Shown in pieces: positions 46,489 to 60,750 of a stretch of 64,000 bases of DNA. Position 1 is the first letter of the stretch; each line of letters opens with the position of its first letter. Source of the stretch: Strongyloides papillosus (lineage: Eukaryota > Nematoda > Chromadorea > Rhabditida > Strongyloididae); the NCBI GenBank assembly GCA_005656395.1, contig SRSI01000066.1, positions 124,001 to 188,000 on the forward strand, in the 5' to 3' direction. The translations under genes were made by a program, and so were the position numbers. The notes beneath the pieces were generated by a model. It did not search any database and had not been told where the DNA came from. It was given only the letters and a program-made list of their open reading frames with translations.

Positions 46489-48689
46489 TTATATAAAACC
46501 AGGAATCCCATCATTAACCGCTTCGAAATTGAATAAACTTTTTGGAACATTAAAGTATTCTGTTCCAACAATTTCACATTCAATCTTTAACATGGTGATT
46601 TCTGATTTACTCTTTGAATTAGAAATTCTTTCTGAAGGAATAAGAATTGACATTTTTGGCACTGTATTATTGTCACGCTTTATTGCTGGAAGTAAATAAT
46701 AATTTTTCTTTGGCATTATATATATTGTATCATTTTTTCGTTTCATAGCCTCCACCAAGGTGTTTAAAATATTTTTTTTAACAACTTTAGGTAACGACAA
46801 TGGATAATTCTTTTCTTTTTCCATAATAACTTTGTTAACTTTCTTTTTCATTGATTTTCCAGAATTTAATATACCGTTATAAATGTTTTTTCTATAATTC
46901 TTTATACCACCAAAATATACTGAATCATCGTTATCATATACTTTTTCATGTTTGTCAAACCAAAAACTTAACTCATCATTGATTTTATTTTTTGCACTTT
47001 CATTTAAGTGAAAAACTTTTAAATCGTTTATAACAAACTGACTGCAATTCGCATATTTGGTTTGATTTAAACTAAAAATAAAGATAAATTTGTTTTTAAT
47101 GAGTTTTATAGATTATTTAATTTCCCAAGTGTTATAGAGAAATAAAATAAATGTGTCAATAATATAAATATATATGTCAAAACCATGGTATAATGGATAA
47201 TTACATAACTATTGATAGAAGTTAAAATATATCAAATTAAATTTTTGCAAATTTTTTGCAATTTAATCAGAAGTACATTATATTTTTTTCAAAAGAGTTA
47301 TAAGAAAATGACACTTTTATAAAGGTAATATGTATAATATTGTAATGTGAAAACATACCTTGATACAGTATTCTTTATTAAATGCAAATCCTTAGTGTTA
47401 TTCTTAACAGACAGTGATCTTCCGAATTTTTTCAAGAGATAATTTTCATTACTAGTAATTTCCTTCATTGTCAATCCTTTTTGCTGCGTAGTTAAAGCCT
47501 TGACATTAGTTGCTGGAACTGGCATATTTGTATGTTGATTTTCAAAAACACTTGTAAATTGAAATGTGCATATCAATCCAATCATACATACTGCTGTAAA
47601 AGCACCGAGTTTAGCCTTCTTTGGATATGGTTTATACTCGGATGGACATCTTAAAGAATCATTTTCTTTTTCCAAATCAAGAATTCGATTTTTTAGTCTC
47701 ATATTTTCTTCTTTAAGAAAAATATTTTCTTCTTCCACTAATTTTAATTTATTTTGCAACTCATTAAATTCAGTCTTTTTTCTTTGTCTTGATATATGTG
47801 CAGCCATTCTATTTTTTGCCTTTCTTTCTTCCCGCTTCCTTATGAATTCACTTTCACATTCATCAAAATTATTTAATAAAATTGTATTGGATTCTCCCAC
47901 ACCCATTTGATTTGATACTAATCTCGAAGAATTCTTATTAATAAATAATTCTTTATTTTGGGGTTTACTAGTGGTTTTGGTAAAATTTAATGTATTTCCT
48001 GTGACATGTTGTGGTTGTAAATTACTATCTTCTAATACAAAACAAACTTGCTGTTGTTGTTGTGGTAAAATTTGAATTGGTTGAAGTTGTATTGTTGCTG
48101 GTTGGACAATTTTTACTGGATTTAACAACACAACATTTGAAATGGTCTTAGTATTAGCTTGGTGTATTGGTTTATTTATATTATCCATATTTGAGGATTG
48201 TTGTGATGGTAAACTTAAGGATGTACTTTCACATGAATTTCCCATGTCTTGCGAAATATATGAAATGTTAGTTGTGGAAGGAGAAGGAACATATTCTGAA
48301 TTATTATATTCTAATGAAGTACTTGGTGAAGTATTTAAATTTCTAGGAATAAATTCTTGATTGTAATAAATTGGTGAAGAATTTTTATGGGTAGACGAAT
48401 AATTTGAAGTGAAATCATGTGAATCTGTTGATGTTGGTGAAAATCTTCCTGAATCTGATGACGTTGATGATGGTGTATTGTTGTTTGTAGGATAATAGTA
48501 ATCACAATTTAGTTCTTCCAAAGGATCTTTAACGTCATTATCATTAAGCATATTTAAAATTTTGTCAAAATCAGGATCATTTCCTAAATCCATACCATTA
48601 TTTATATCTTCAATTATATTTGGCGTCAAAAATTCATCCAAAATTGATGTATCCAAAAGATTCTGTTCCATATTATAGGAAAAGTCCAT
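46489..48689 (-). CDS. atf-6: ATF6, ER-stress membrane bZIP factor
   Basis: Exons 47359-48689 and 46489-47071 join in phase to 637 residues; the 287-nt intron splits the luminal part, so reading only one exon would hide that this is ATF6. An acidic Ser/Asn/Gln-rich activation region (1-280) precedes the bZIP (about 284-347, NRMAAHISRQRKK then leucine heptads), a TM helix (361-381, AFTAVCMIGLICTFQFTSVF) and a luminal domain of about 255 residues. The luminal part has LNQTKYANC, INDELSFWFDKHE and LLPAIKRDNNTVPKMSI, matching ATF6 (WVHRHE, LLPATTHNKT, PKMSIVLP). Under ER stress ATF6 moves to the Golgi and is cut by S1P then S2P. RSLS at 424-427, just after the TM, is a possible S1P site. Confidence 0.92.
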
Positions 48690-51600
48690 CTCAATAAATT
48701 ATAATATGATTTAAAATACCTAAGTTATTAAAAATTTTAATTAATACAATTGGAAAAAATGAGGAGTTATAAGAAAAAATTATATGTAAAAAGGAATTCT
48801 AAATATTAACTAAGATAATTACTAATTTTCTTAACATTTTATAAAAAACAATAGTAAAAGTACAATGAATACACGTGGAATCATTAAATTATGAATTGAT
48901 ACAACACCCGGATAGAAAATACATAGTAGTCATAAACATTAAGAATTTGTTTATAAAAGATAAAAATTATTATAGTGGAATATTGTAGACTATTTGAACA
49001 TACTTAACAACAAAAAAAATTACGCGATAGATATAGACCAAAAATGATATAAAATTGGGAGAACGTTCTATACTTAGCATTATTAATTTAACCTCCTATC
49101 TCGTTTTTCCTAAATTTACAATGATAGCTCAACAATAAAAGCAGTTAAATGAACAAAAAATCTGCATCTTCAAATGAAATAAAGAATAAACGCAATTTTA
49201 AATTATCATTTATATAAATAATGTATTTTATATAGCAATATGAAATTATTTTTTTATTAATATTTTAAAATAAATATTCATTTTTCTTTTTTTAATATTA
49301 AAAGTTACCATAAATACTTTATTATAAATCCTATATTTATTCCATAACAAATGGTTAAAATGAGAAAAAATTATTTTTATAAAATATTACATATAAAAGC
49401 AAAAATTTTTTGAAGGTTATACGTAAAACATGAAAAAATATAATGTGATAACCTAATTATTATAAATATATACAAAATTAAAACAAGATGAGTAAAATTA
49501 TATATTTAAATAATAGATGGAATACCAACATATTAAAATATTTGAATAATTAAAAAACTATATTTTTTGGAATAAATAAATATTCCCTGTAAAAAATATT
49601 AACTTGTAATTTTTTATATTCTTCAAACTAAATAGCGTATTGGATTATTTAAGAATTTAAATAAAGAAATAATAATCGTTTTTTTAAGATGACAAAAATT
49701 GTTTTTTTGAAGATTATCACATAAAAAGATTTTAATTATAATAAAATGACATAAATTTTACTATACAATTAACTTTTATTGATGTGAATATGTTGTTAAA
49801 ATTAGCACTAATATCAGGTTAAACAATTAATAGAATATTATAATTTTTTATTTTACACAATTACTTTCAAATAGTACATTTTTTGTATTGTTTCAACTAC
49901 TTCATGGTATTATATGATAAATAATATATGGTTTTACATTACTAAAACACAATATTTTCAATACATTGTGACGACAATTCTTCTTAACAAAATAACATTG
50001 TTTGTATAAACTTTTTTATAAATAAGTTAGAAGCTGTCAACTCAGTTAATTTACAAATATTGAAAATATGGTCATTCAAGTAATTTAATGTGATGACAAT
50101 CTTTATGTAAAGTGATAAATTTCTAAAATTGAAGGATAATCAAATTTTGTTATTCACGTTCAGTAAAGTTAAGTCTTTATCTCAATGCCATTGTTGGTAT
50201 TTACGTCAAATATCAGTCAAAGATAACAAGTACATTTATTTTATAAGAGGAAATTGTTTTCTTTTTCAATTCAATATTTTATTGAATCATTTTAAATATA
50301 GTGTTTTTTATTGTTTTTTATTTTTAAAAGATATTTTCAATTTAATAAAATCTTTTAGGGTAGATTTTATATTTACATTTTAGAAATATTCATGTTATCA
50401 ATATTTATTTAGCCAAGTAGGTTATAATGATGCACTTATGTTTCCATAAAATATTTTATATTTTTCAAGTACTCTTTTATCTTGTCATTTTTGATGAATT
50501 TTAATTAGAAATTATAAAATATTTCATTTTAAATACTACTGCTTTGGTAAAATAACTATTTTATGTAAAAAGTTTTATCATTTCTTAAAAATTTTATTAA
50601 AAATTTTTCCCATCGCTCTTATTTATATAAATGCTATTTTTACCAATTTTTAAATAAAATGAAACTAGCAACAATTATAGATACATCTATATTTTACTAG
50701 TAACAAAAGATTTTTGAAATCTATAAATATTTTTTTCTTAAAATGAATAAAAAGAATTTATACTAAAAGTACAAAAAATTATACGTATGATATTCGTAAT
50801 TTTATTATTGTTGTATGGTATGCTAAACATGAATTAATTATAGCATAAGATATTTCAATAATTAATTTATGGTATTTAAAGGGGTATATATAAATGACTG
50901 AATATAAACATAAACTTATTATTGAGTTCCAATATTAATTAAAATATTTCAAAAAAAGCAGGCTTTCAACCATATTATTGTACTACTTTGTTTTATTATT
51001 TTATGTTTTCATTATTATTTAAATATAATTATATATGTAACAGTATGTGGTTTTTATATTATTATAAAAATTTATTATTATTTATATTTATTTTAAACTA
51101 CACAAATAGTTACAATTTTTTATTATTTGATTCGACATAAGAATAAATTTAAATAACTTTATAACATTGCTAAAATGATAAAAGTTGAGGAAAGTTTAAA
51201 GCAAGTAAACATAATTGTAACTCAAAACCAGATATATGGTTGAAACACTGAAGATAAGCAAAATGTCCCTAAGGTAATTGAAATAGTTAATATTTTAGAA
51301 GGCATTGCATTGCCGAAGTAACGTCGTAGAGATAGAAGTTTAGTTTTAACAAAACTTGCAACTTATTGTTCTCTTATATTTTTTCCTTCCAAAATAAGTA
51401 TTATCCTTATTTTTTTAATACTTTCATTACATCCTCTAAAATAAGAGTAATTTTATTTTTTTTATTTACTTTCATAAAATATAGTCTGTGAAATTCAAAA
51501 AAGTTAACTATTTTTAAAATTATGGATTTTATAATACCTTTCCAAATAATATATTAATAAAAAATTGTATGATATAATAAATTTAATATATCAGTAACAA

Positions 51601-53564
51601 TTTTGTTTCTTTAATGTAATATTTTCTACATATAAAAAGTAATGAATTTTATTATTAAATAAGAGCCAAAACTATTGAATAGTTACCAATTATAACTTTA
51701 CTAAAGTATATAGTGTATTCTTAAATAAGTAAAGCTACCAAAAATCCCTAATAAAGTATAAAGTGAATTTTAATAAATTTATATTTAATATTTTTAACAA
51801 GTATACAAGATTTAGTTTCTTTTTCAAAATAAATACGACTATTCAGACCATCTTGACATTTATTTCCTTCCTGATTACTAAACTTTTATTTAATCAGCAT
51901 TCATTACTAGATTTTCTATTTTCATATGATAATTTCCCTTCGCTGTTCCATTATACAAATGATTCTTTTTATTAAATTGAAATAAGACTTAGTCTTTGTT
52001 CGAGTTATAAAAATAGGATATATAATATCATGATAAATAATTCCCAGATGATAAGAGTATATAGAATTTAATAATTAAAAGTAATTTTTTTTCTGGTAAA
52101 ATTTTTTTCTTTTATAAATTATTAAAGTACTACCTATCATAATTATAAAAATAGGTATTTTAAAAAAATACTTTTAATTATAAGTATTTATTTCTTTACA
52201 ATGCACATATTATTATAATTGTATTTTATTTTTATTAATTATAACAAAATTTCTAACTTAATGTACCAATAATACATTCATTATTTTTGCCGTCTATCAA
52301 CATTTGTCATATTGACAATAATTTTAAAGTAAAAGAAATATTTCTTCTTTTCTATTACCATTCTTTTTCCATTATAAAAGAGTTATTTGTCACTTCAAAG
52401 AGGGTACACCCATACATCATGCCAGTCCAACATTTGGAGCCAATGGGCTTTTACCACATGTTTAGTCATTCTATTTCTTCATATTATATGTTATTCAGTA
52501 GATAAGTTACATAATAAAGGAAGTGGTACCATTTAAAAAGAGTCATTGACTTTATACTTCTTACAATGCCACAAGTATTTGCTTTTACAACTACATTAAT
52601 AAACAATCTTAGACTTGATGAAGCACGTGTATCATATGCTAATGATCTTAGCATAAATTATTGGCTAATTATGGTAACACATAACGAAGTAAACTCTCAT
52701 AATATCTTCTTTTACATTAAGCTATGTTAAATTTTTTATCGTCTCTTACTTTTTAGTTGATATAAAAAAATAAATTATCACTTAATTATAAATTCGATAA
52801 TATATCTATTTTGAAACTTCAAAATTATATTACCAATTTTCTTTTAAAAATATCCTCCCATTCTCACTTACATATTTTATAATAATTCTATATATTATAG
52901 ACACTCATTGAAGAGACTTTTACTTTAACAAAATATCTTTTTTAAAAAAAATAACTAACCTTCTAATTAAATCCTTCGTTTTTAAAAGAAAAAACTCAAA
53001 TATATATCTCCTTTCCTTTACATACTCTATTTTATTTTACACATGTCCCATGACATAAAAAAATAAAAACTGCTTATTGTGCCATAAATTGTATATGTGT
53101 TTTTATTTTTATCACATTTTTTAAAATATTTTTTCTTTTATAAAAAAATCATTTTGAATGAGAGGATATTTAGTAATTTATAAATGTTTGTTTTGTTAAA
53201 ATATCTTATTATTTATATCCTACTTATAAAATTTAAAATATAAAAGTTTTCCCATTCATTGAAAAATGACATCGAAAAATTTTTGCTTTTAATAATTTGA
53301 TCATATTTACGCATTATGTTGGAAAGATATAAAATATATATAATACACATATCAATTGCAGGTGATTATAAGATAAAATAAGAGGTGCCTCAAGTTTGAA
53401 TTGTATAAAGAATATATAAAAATTGATGTTATAAGCCTGGGAAGTAAAGAAAGATTTACGAGTAATATTATTAAAAATACATTATTATCTGGTTAACATT
53501 TTTGTAAGTACTATTATATTTTTATTTATATTATTGATTTAGAAAAAACTATCTCTAATTAAGA
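48690..53564. other. Long A+T-rich intergenic region
   Basis: About 4.9 kb between divergent ATF6 and stomatin. No gene is supported. The stretch 52260-52740 is a little less A+T-rich and holds a 54-codon ORF (52567-52731, starting MPQVFAFTTTLINN) of unknown meaning. A G+C-richer patch lies at 51300-51340. Confidence 0.5.
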
Positions 53565-54987
53565 ATGTCTGGAAAAGAATCTCGTCATGAACCACAATGG
53601 ATAGCTCCATCAGCAAACCAGGTAGATAGACAAGTGCGTGTCTTTTTTTTTTATTAACATGTAAACTTATAATGGTGTCAATAATTTTTTTTAACTGTGG
53701 TTATCTTAACATAACTGTTATTTTATTTTAAATTTTATTATTTTGCTTGAAAAAAAACTCATTAATTTTTAATCAAAAAGTGGTATATAATTATAAATAC
53801 ATGTTAATTTAAATCACAGTTTTTTTTTTAAATTAAAGGGTAACACTTGTTTAATAATCCATTTAGTATTAAAACTAACATTAATGTAATTTTTATTTTT
53901 TAGCACAATTTTTATTTATAAATATTATCTATATAAGTCGTTGTACTTATATTATAACTCATTTAGTATTTATAGTTTTATATAATGATACCATTATTGG
54001 TTTATTGCTTTTGAATAAATATAAAAACACATAATTTTTAGGATGTACCTCCAGACTATGAAACTATAGGAACAATTTTTGGGTACGCTCTTCTTGCTCT
54101 TTCATGGCTGCTTATTATTATCACATTTCCTTTTTCTATGTGTGCATGTCTAAAAGTTATCAAAGAATACGAAAGAGTTGTTATTTTTAGAATCGGAAGA
54201 CTTGTCTTCGGTGGATCTAGAGGTCCAGGAATGATATTTGTAATTCCATGTGTTGATACATACAGAAAAATTGATCTTCGTGTAGTTTCTTATGCTGTAC
54301 CACCACAAGAAATTTTATCTAAAGATTCTGTAACCGTATCAGTGGATGCTGTTGTATATTTTAGAACATCAGGTAGTTAAAGACTAAAAAATAATAATAA
54401 AAGTTATCATTTTAAAAATTAAAACCTTCTATGGAAAATTATTTTATCTAACTATTTATTTTGCTTTAGATCCAATTGCGAGTGTCAATAATGTTGATGA
54501 TGCAATTTACTCAACAAAACTTCTCGCACAAACAACTTTAAGAAATGCTTTAGGTATGAAAACTCTTACTGAAATGCTTACTGAAAGAGAAGCTATTGCA
54601 CAGTTATGTGAAACAATTCTTGATGAAGGAACAGAACATTGGGGTGTTAAAGTAGAAAGAGTCGAAGTTAAAGATATTAGACTTCCTCAACAATTGACGA
54701 GAGCTATGGCAGCAGAAGCAGAAGCTGCACGTGAAGCAAGAGCTAAAGTTGTTGCAGCAGAAGGAGAACAAAAAGCATCAAGAGCATTAAAAGAAGCTGC
54801 AGATGTTATACAAGCAAATCCAGTAGCATTACAACTTCGACATTTACAAGCTTTAAATAGTATAGCGTAAGTTAATTTTTTTTTCTTTTGATATATTCAA
54901 AAAATTTATAGTGCCGAACACAATTCAACAATTGTTTTCCCAGTGCCAGTTGAAATGTTTGGAGCATTTATGAAAAAAGATGAATGA
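53565..54987 (+). CDS. Stomatin (band-7/PHB) protein
   Basis: Exons 53565-53633, 54042-54372, 54470-54866 and 54912-54987 join in phase to 290 residues. A membrane hairpin (about 34-55, GYALLALSWLLIIITFPFSMC) with the conserved proline and Cys for palmitoylation precedes KVIKEYERVVIFRIGRL, RKIDLRVVS, PPQEILSKDSVTVSVDAVVYFR and the coiled AMAAEAEAAREARAKVVAAE helix, all stomatin hallmarks. Stomatins oligomerise under membranes and modulate ion channels; in C. elegans MEC-2, UNC-1 and STO proteins act in mechanosensation and gap junctions. I cannot assign the exact paralogue. A second possible donor (CAG/GTAGAT at 53622) lies 12 bases before the chosen one, which would delete VDRQ. Intron 1 (408 nt) is long. 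Confidence 0.92.
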
Positions 54988-55221
54988 TTGTAACTCGTAT
55001 TATTAAATCCTTTGTATATTTATTTCTATTCATTAATCTTCTCTTTAGCTTTCCAATATTGCCAAAATATTATAAATGTACAGTTTTTTTTATTATATGG
55101 CTAAGATTTACCATAAAAATATTAAATTTATGATAATAATATATTTTATTAAAAAAATAAAATCCAAAGCAAGAATAAACAGTTTCCCGTATAAGTGATA
55201 AAGTGTTAGATATAAATTTAG

Positions 55222-56802
55222 TTATAGTAATGAATGTGAAAATTTTTGTGTATCGTCTTTTGTTTGTGGAAAACTTTTTTTCTTCCCAAATACTAAGTCA
55301 ATCAAAAAGTGTGGATTAAAAGCGGCAAGAATTATAGCTATAATTAAAAAAGTTGCAATTAAGGGATTCATTTTTGACCAAATACCACGAACACCTTCAA
55401 CTAATACAGATATAGCATACAAAATTATTTTTAAAAACTCTGCAGCTAAATTTATAATTGCAATTGATATAGTACTACATTGATCAGACATACGTGAAGT
55501 ATTTCTATTATTCTCTATGATATTTCGCTCAATTCGAAGCATCTAAAAATGATATTAAAAAAATAAAATAAAAATCTTACTCGATTATTTGATCCCTCAA
55601 TTGCCTCTTCAAGTTTGGAAAATCTATCATTATATTGATAATCCATTCTACGACTTATACTATTTAAATCATCTTTAAGTTTTCTATTTTCATTTTGATG
55701 TAATTCAATTAACTCAAATAACGATTCTTCAATCTTTGACAGTTTAAATTTCTCCTCATCCATTGTTCGGAAAAGAATTTTATTTTCATTTTGAAGTGAT
55801 GTTATATAATTTTCTTGTTTCAATTTTATATCTTCAATTGCTTTTTTTAATTCAGATAATTCATTTATCAATGTAGATGTATCAAATTGTCTTTGCATCA
55901 TAACAGAAGACGGATCTCTTTGGCAAGGTAAGTTTGTTAGATTTTTCCCGCAGTGAATTTCATTGTCAATTAGTGGTAAGGCTTCTTCACTTGAACCAGA
56001 TTGTACCATTTCTGTGGATGGTTCTGAAAATTTAGTTTTATTTGGTAAAGAACGAACTCGGTCACTATATGTAGGTGGTGCTAATTCTGGATAGAAAGTA
56101 GAATTACCGTCTAATTTTTTATCAATATTATCAGTTGAACCATAATATTTCCTAGCTGATCCTGAAATAGCTTTAGCAATATTTTTCGGTGCAAAAATAA
56201 CGTTCTCTGTCATTTCTTTCACATTAGCACCAGTTTTTAAAATATTTGAGCTCATACTTGACAAAAACTGTTTTCTACCACGAGCATTCGAATCATACAA
56301 ACTTCCACTTCCATTTGAATCTAATTCAAGAAGATTCTGTTCAAGAAGTTCTAGTCTTTTTGTTAAATTTTCTAAATTTTTCTTATTTTTTTTATTTCTT
56401 GTATCAAAATGTTGCTTTAAACGAGTTGCTTGTGGATTTCTAGGATTGTTAATAAATTGCCTGTCAGTTTTTAAAAATTCTTCTACATCTTGTTCACATT
56501 GTAATTGTAACTCAGCAATTTTTCTCTTAACAGCTTTAATTTTTTCTTCTAGTTTTGAACGATCATCGTAAATTGCAGAAGAATTAAAAGTATAATCTCC
56601 TATTCCACTTCCTGATTCATTACCACCACCATCTGAAGATTTCATTGAAGCCCGATCGTTTGACAAATCACCCTAAAAATTAATAATTATAAAATTGATA
56701 AACGAAACGTTATGAATATACCAATACATTTTTAATTTTTTTTATGCGCTTTGAATGACCCATAAGATTAAGGCTAGCAAGAATTGATGATGATTCAATC
56801 AT
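55222..56802 (-). CDS. TMCC family transmembrane coiled-coil protein
   Basis: Exons 56722-56802, 55581-56672 and 55222-55542 join in phase to 497 residues. The first exon supplies the ATG (MIESSSILASL); the second exon opens with GDLSNDR and has no upstream start of its own in frame. Coiled coils (about 60-145 and 295-400) flank a Ser-rich linker with TENVIFAPKNIAKAIS and YYGSTDNI, matching the TMCC motif (KFGSADNI). Two close C-terminal hydrophobic segments (about 420-440 and 450-470) should anchor it in the ER membrane. TMCC1 stabilises ER contacts at endosome fission sites in mammals; inferred here. A stretch rich in Ser/Gly/Glu lies near residue 40. Confidence 0.85.
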
Positions 56803-59800
56803 TAAAAGTAGTAAAAAATCAAATAATCTTCTAAAAATTTAACATATTTAAAATAGTAATATAAAATGAAAGAAAATAAATTATTATGAGTATATAAAAA
56901 TCGTTAAATTTACTTTACTAATTAGAATATTTGAAGAACGTAAAAGAATAACTAATAAACATACTAATTAACCTAAAACTTATAATCTTACGTACAAAAT
57001 AAGGTATAAAATTTTAATTTCATTACAACCACTTTATTATAAAAGAAAATATGTTTACAATTCATATAGCATTCATTTTATATAGTAGAAACAATTGATT
57101 TAATTCTAAAAGTAATAGCAAAATGAAAAAAAAAGTATACATTGTAGATATAGTAATAATATTATAATGACAAAAATTTAAATAAGTTGAAGCCATAAGT
57201 TACATTGTTGTTAAAATATTTAAATTTTTTCTGTTTAGTACTTTTTAATTACCAAAACACAAAAGCGATAATATTTATGAATTTTTCGAAAATAATTGAC
57301 TGATAAATTATGATACTAGTAAATAATTTTACAAAATCACATTATACAATTTAAAATATATAAGCGATCATCTTAACTAAATCTACTTATACGATATATT
57401 AATATTTAACTTCCAAACACTTTTATATACATATTACCCTTAAATAGCCTAAAAAATATTTTCATTATTTGATTCCGACAATATTAATATATTACTAAAA
57501 TGGTAATAAATATATTTAAAAAGGTCTATATCAAAATTTATATATCTATTTTGTATTTTTACTACATGAACTGTAAATAATCTAAAATATGAATAATAAA
57601 TTTCTTCATTAACATTAGAAATCTAGTGAGTAAATATAATTAATTAGAAATAATATGGTAATAATAATCTATCTCTATAACAGTAGCAAAACAGTGACTG
57701 TAAATATCTGAATAAGATAATTTTTTTATAAATAAAAAAATATTTAGTCAACATATAGATAAAATAAAGTGAATTTATGACTCATACCATTAAAAAACCT
57801 TTATGTTAAATGTAATTATCAAAAATTAAAAATATTTCTAACCATGTTTTTAACAATATCATTTGTAAGTTAAAAAATAAAATTTACGCAATTTAATAAG
57901 TTAATTGATTACAAAATAAAAATAACTAATGAAATTTAGAAAAAAAATATTATATAAATACAAAGAAGAAAATAACAAACTAAAATTATAAAAATGGTAA
58001 ATTAAGTAATTGGTTAGAAATATGCTAAATTTGGCAACTGTAACACTTTCTAATTGATAAGTATCTAAAAAGTTTTCTAATTATGAAAATTTAGTATATT
58101 AGTAAATTATTATAACAAAGAAAAAATAATTCTCTAGTACTTGTTTTTGCTATTTCTACCATTAGACAGTTAACTAAGGAACGGATAGAAAATATTAATT
58201 AGGAACATCACAGTTGTTAGAATTAAAAATTTATAAATGAAACAAAAGACTTTAGTTCTTAGTTTCTATCTTACAAGTTCTTAAATAAAATCAATTATTT
58301 ATAAATAAAGTACAATAATTATACAATTTTAGTTTCTAATTTGTGTCATTTATAAAACAATAGATAAATTTGTTATAAATCATTTATTTTATAAATATAT
58401 ATATTTATATATGTGGTGAAACAAAACTAAACTTATTATATGATATTTTCACTTGTTAAAAAGATAATAAATTTAATAATAATATATAAACGATGATTCA
58501 AAAAAATGTTAAAAAATCTGTAATTAAAAATTTCTTTTAATCTTTAGTTAAAATACATTGCTGGCTGTAGTATCCAACACTTTTTAATAACAACATAATA
58601 ATTTTATTCAATGGATAAATGTACCAATAAACTTGACAACAAGTTACATGTATACTATGTTTTTTAAGTGTCTTTTTAAAACTTTTGTGTAAGATCATTT
58701 AATTTTATTGTAATATATTTAGTTTAAAATAAAACTTCTGATAATGCAGAAATATCTAAAAATAATATGATAAATATTAACTGCATTAAAATAAAAATGA
58801 TAAAATATAATAGTATAGAGTTAATAACAAAAAAACGTTCTTTTAAATGCAAATTTATACATGTGATTGATAAAAATACCTATAAGTCTAATAAAAGTAT
58901 AATACTCTACTTTTTTTTAAATTCCTCTAGAAAATAGAACTAATAATAAAAACATATTTTATCCTATAGAACATATACATATTACTATTTACTGTGAAAT
59001 TTAACAGTTTAAAATCATTGGTACAAGTATTTTTGTTTAATTTTTTAAATAACATTGGATCCAGTTTTTAAATACTAAGAGAGAAGTTTATCTCTTAAAC
59101 TAGTCCATATATATCTGTATTTGCTACTGATTAGCTAAAATGTATATATTTTAACAGAAGTTTTTTACTAATTTAAACTTTTTAAAAATTATAAGTAGTT
59201 AATTAAAATTTAATATAATTTCTTTGATTATATTTACTCTATATAGTCATATATTTTTAAATAAAACACATTAAACCTTTCAATGAAATGTATTAAGATA
59301 AGAACATTAAAAAAAAGTAATGATACGATAGTATTAAGATAAATTAAATTTGTGACTTTGTACTCTGTAGTTTCTTTAAACATTTATTACCACTTATTAT
59401 TAATACAAAACCTTACAGTGTATAAATAAGATACATATTTGTTTAGAAGAGAAGGGAAAAAATATTTTTTTAATGTTTAACCATAAAAACTTACATCATA
59501 TGGTGTATTCTCAATTGTTTTGCCAAACATTTGTTCTTATACTACCATCCAAAAATAAGTTTATAAAGTTATAATAATCATTCAATTTTCTAATGTTATC
59601 TGAAAATTTTTTTATCAATTAAGTGAAACGATTTGTAAAGATCAAAAATTCAAAAAAAAAGAAATAATTTGAAGAATGTAATTTCCAAAGTGCAATTATA
59701 ATATTTTTTTTAAATTCTCCTATTCTTTTAAAACCCTATAATATTTCAATGATAAAGCGAATAATTGTTATTCAATATCACTAAAGTTATCATTGTTAAA

Positions 59801-60750
59801 GCAAGCAAATAAATGCAATAAAAGTGGAACTAAAAATTATCATAAGATTATTTTCTCTTCTCTATAATTTGTAAGCTAGATAAAAAAAATAATTTACAAT
59901 AGTTTCTGGGCAAATATTGCTACCGTAAATTTTTTTTAAAGTGATAAAAATTAAACAAAATACATTTCAAAAAAGAACGAATTTTATAAATTCTTTTTGA
60001 AAAAAAATATGGTGCAAACTAACATTTACAATTACCAAAACATATATAAGAACGAACTCTGAAGTGTATCTAACGCTTTAACAAAGAAATGTAATGTTTT
60101 CAAGTCTTAAGTAATCGAATTGTAAAAAAAACAACGATAAATTTCCCACTATAAAAACAATAATTATTATATTAAATTTTTCTAACAAATGCATAAATTT
60201 TTTTAAGAAATCTTATAACCTGATGAAGCTATACTAATATAAAAAAATAAATTAATCATACTTAAATACGTCAGATTTGATTATATAAAACCAATTTTTT
60301 TGATACATATATGTTAAGTCAATAAAAAAGAACTTCTTCCAACAAGGCTTGGGAATAATATAAAAATATCCAAAACGCACCCATAAATATAAAATTAATC
60401 ATAGAAAAAATACTTTAATTAAAATAAATAGCAGAAAAGAAATTCTAAATGTATTTGAAAATGAAACCTGTCTTAGGAAATCACGAACAACAATCTTATA
60501 TACAATGAGTTACCTAGAAAATTGTGCAAATGCATGGCTTGTCTTACAACGTAAAGGATATTAGTTTGGAGTTTTGTCACAATCAAAATAAGTTGTGGTT
60601 TATATGAGATAACATATTTATTTTTTTTATATTTTTAGAAATAGATAAACTAACAAAATTAATGACTAAATTCCGTATATAATACATTAAATCTTATCAA
60701 ACCGTAGTATTCTTTAGTTTATATTGAAGGCCTTTAATATTATTGTTAAA
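56803..60750. other. Long A+T-rich intergenic region, no gene seen
   Basis: About 3.9 kb of strongly A+T-rich sequence between divergent TMCC and GPR107 genes. No open frame with recognisable content on either strand. Confidence 0.6.

Noticed and set aside
46457..46699. 80-residue open frame on the plus strand
   Set aside because: It is the antisense shadow of the ATF6 luminal exon, which joins in phase to the bZIP exon.
51763..51975. 70-residue open frame (plus)
   Set aside because: Phe/Asn/Ile-rich, no motif, no supporting exons.
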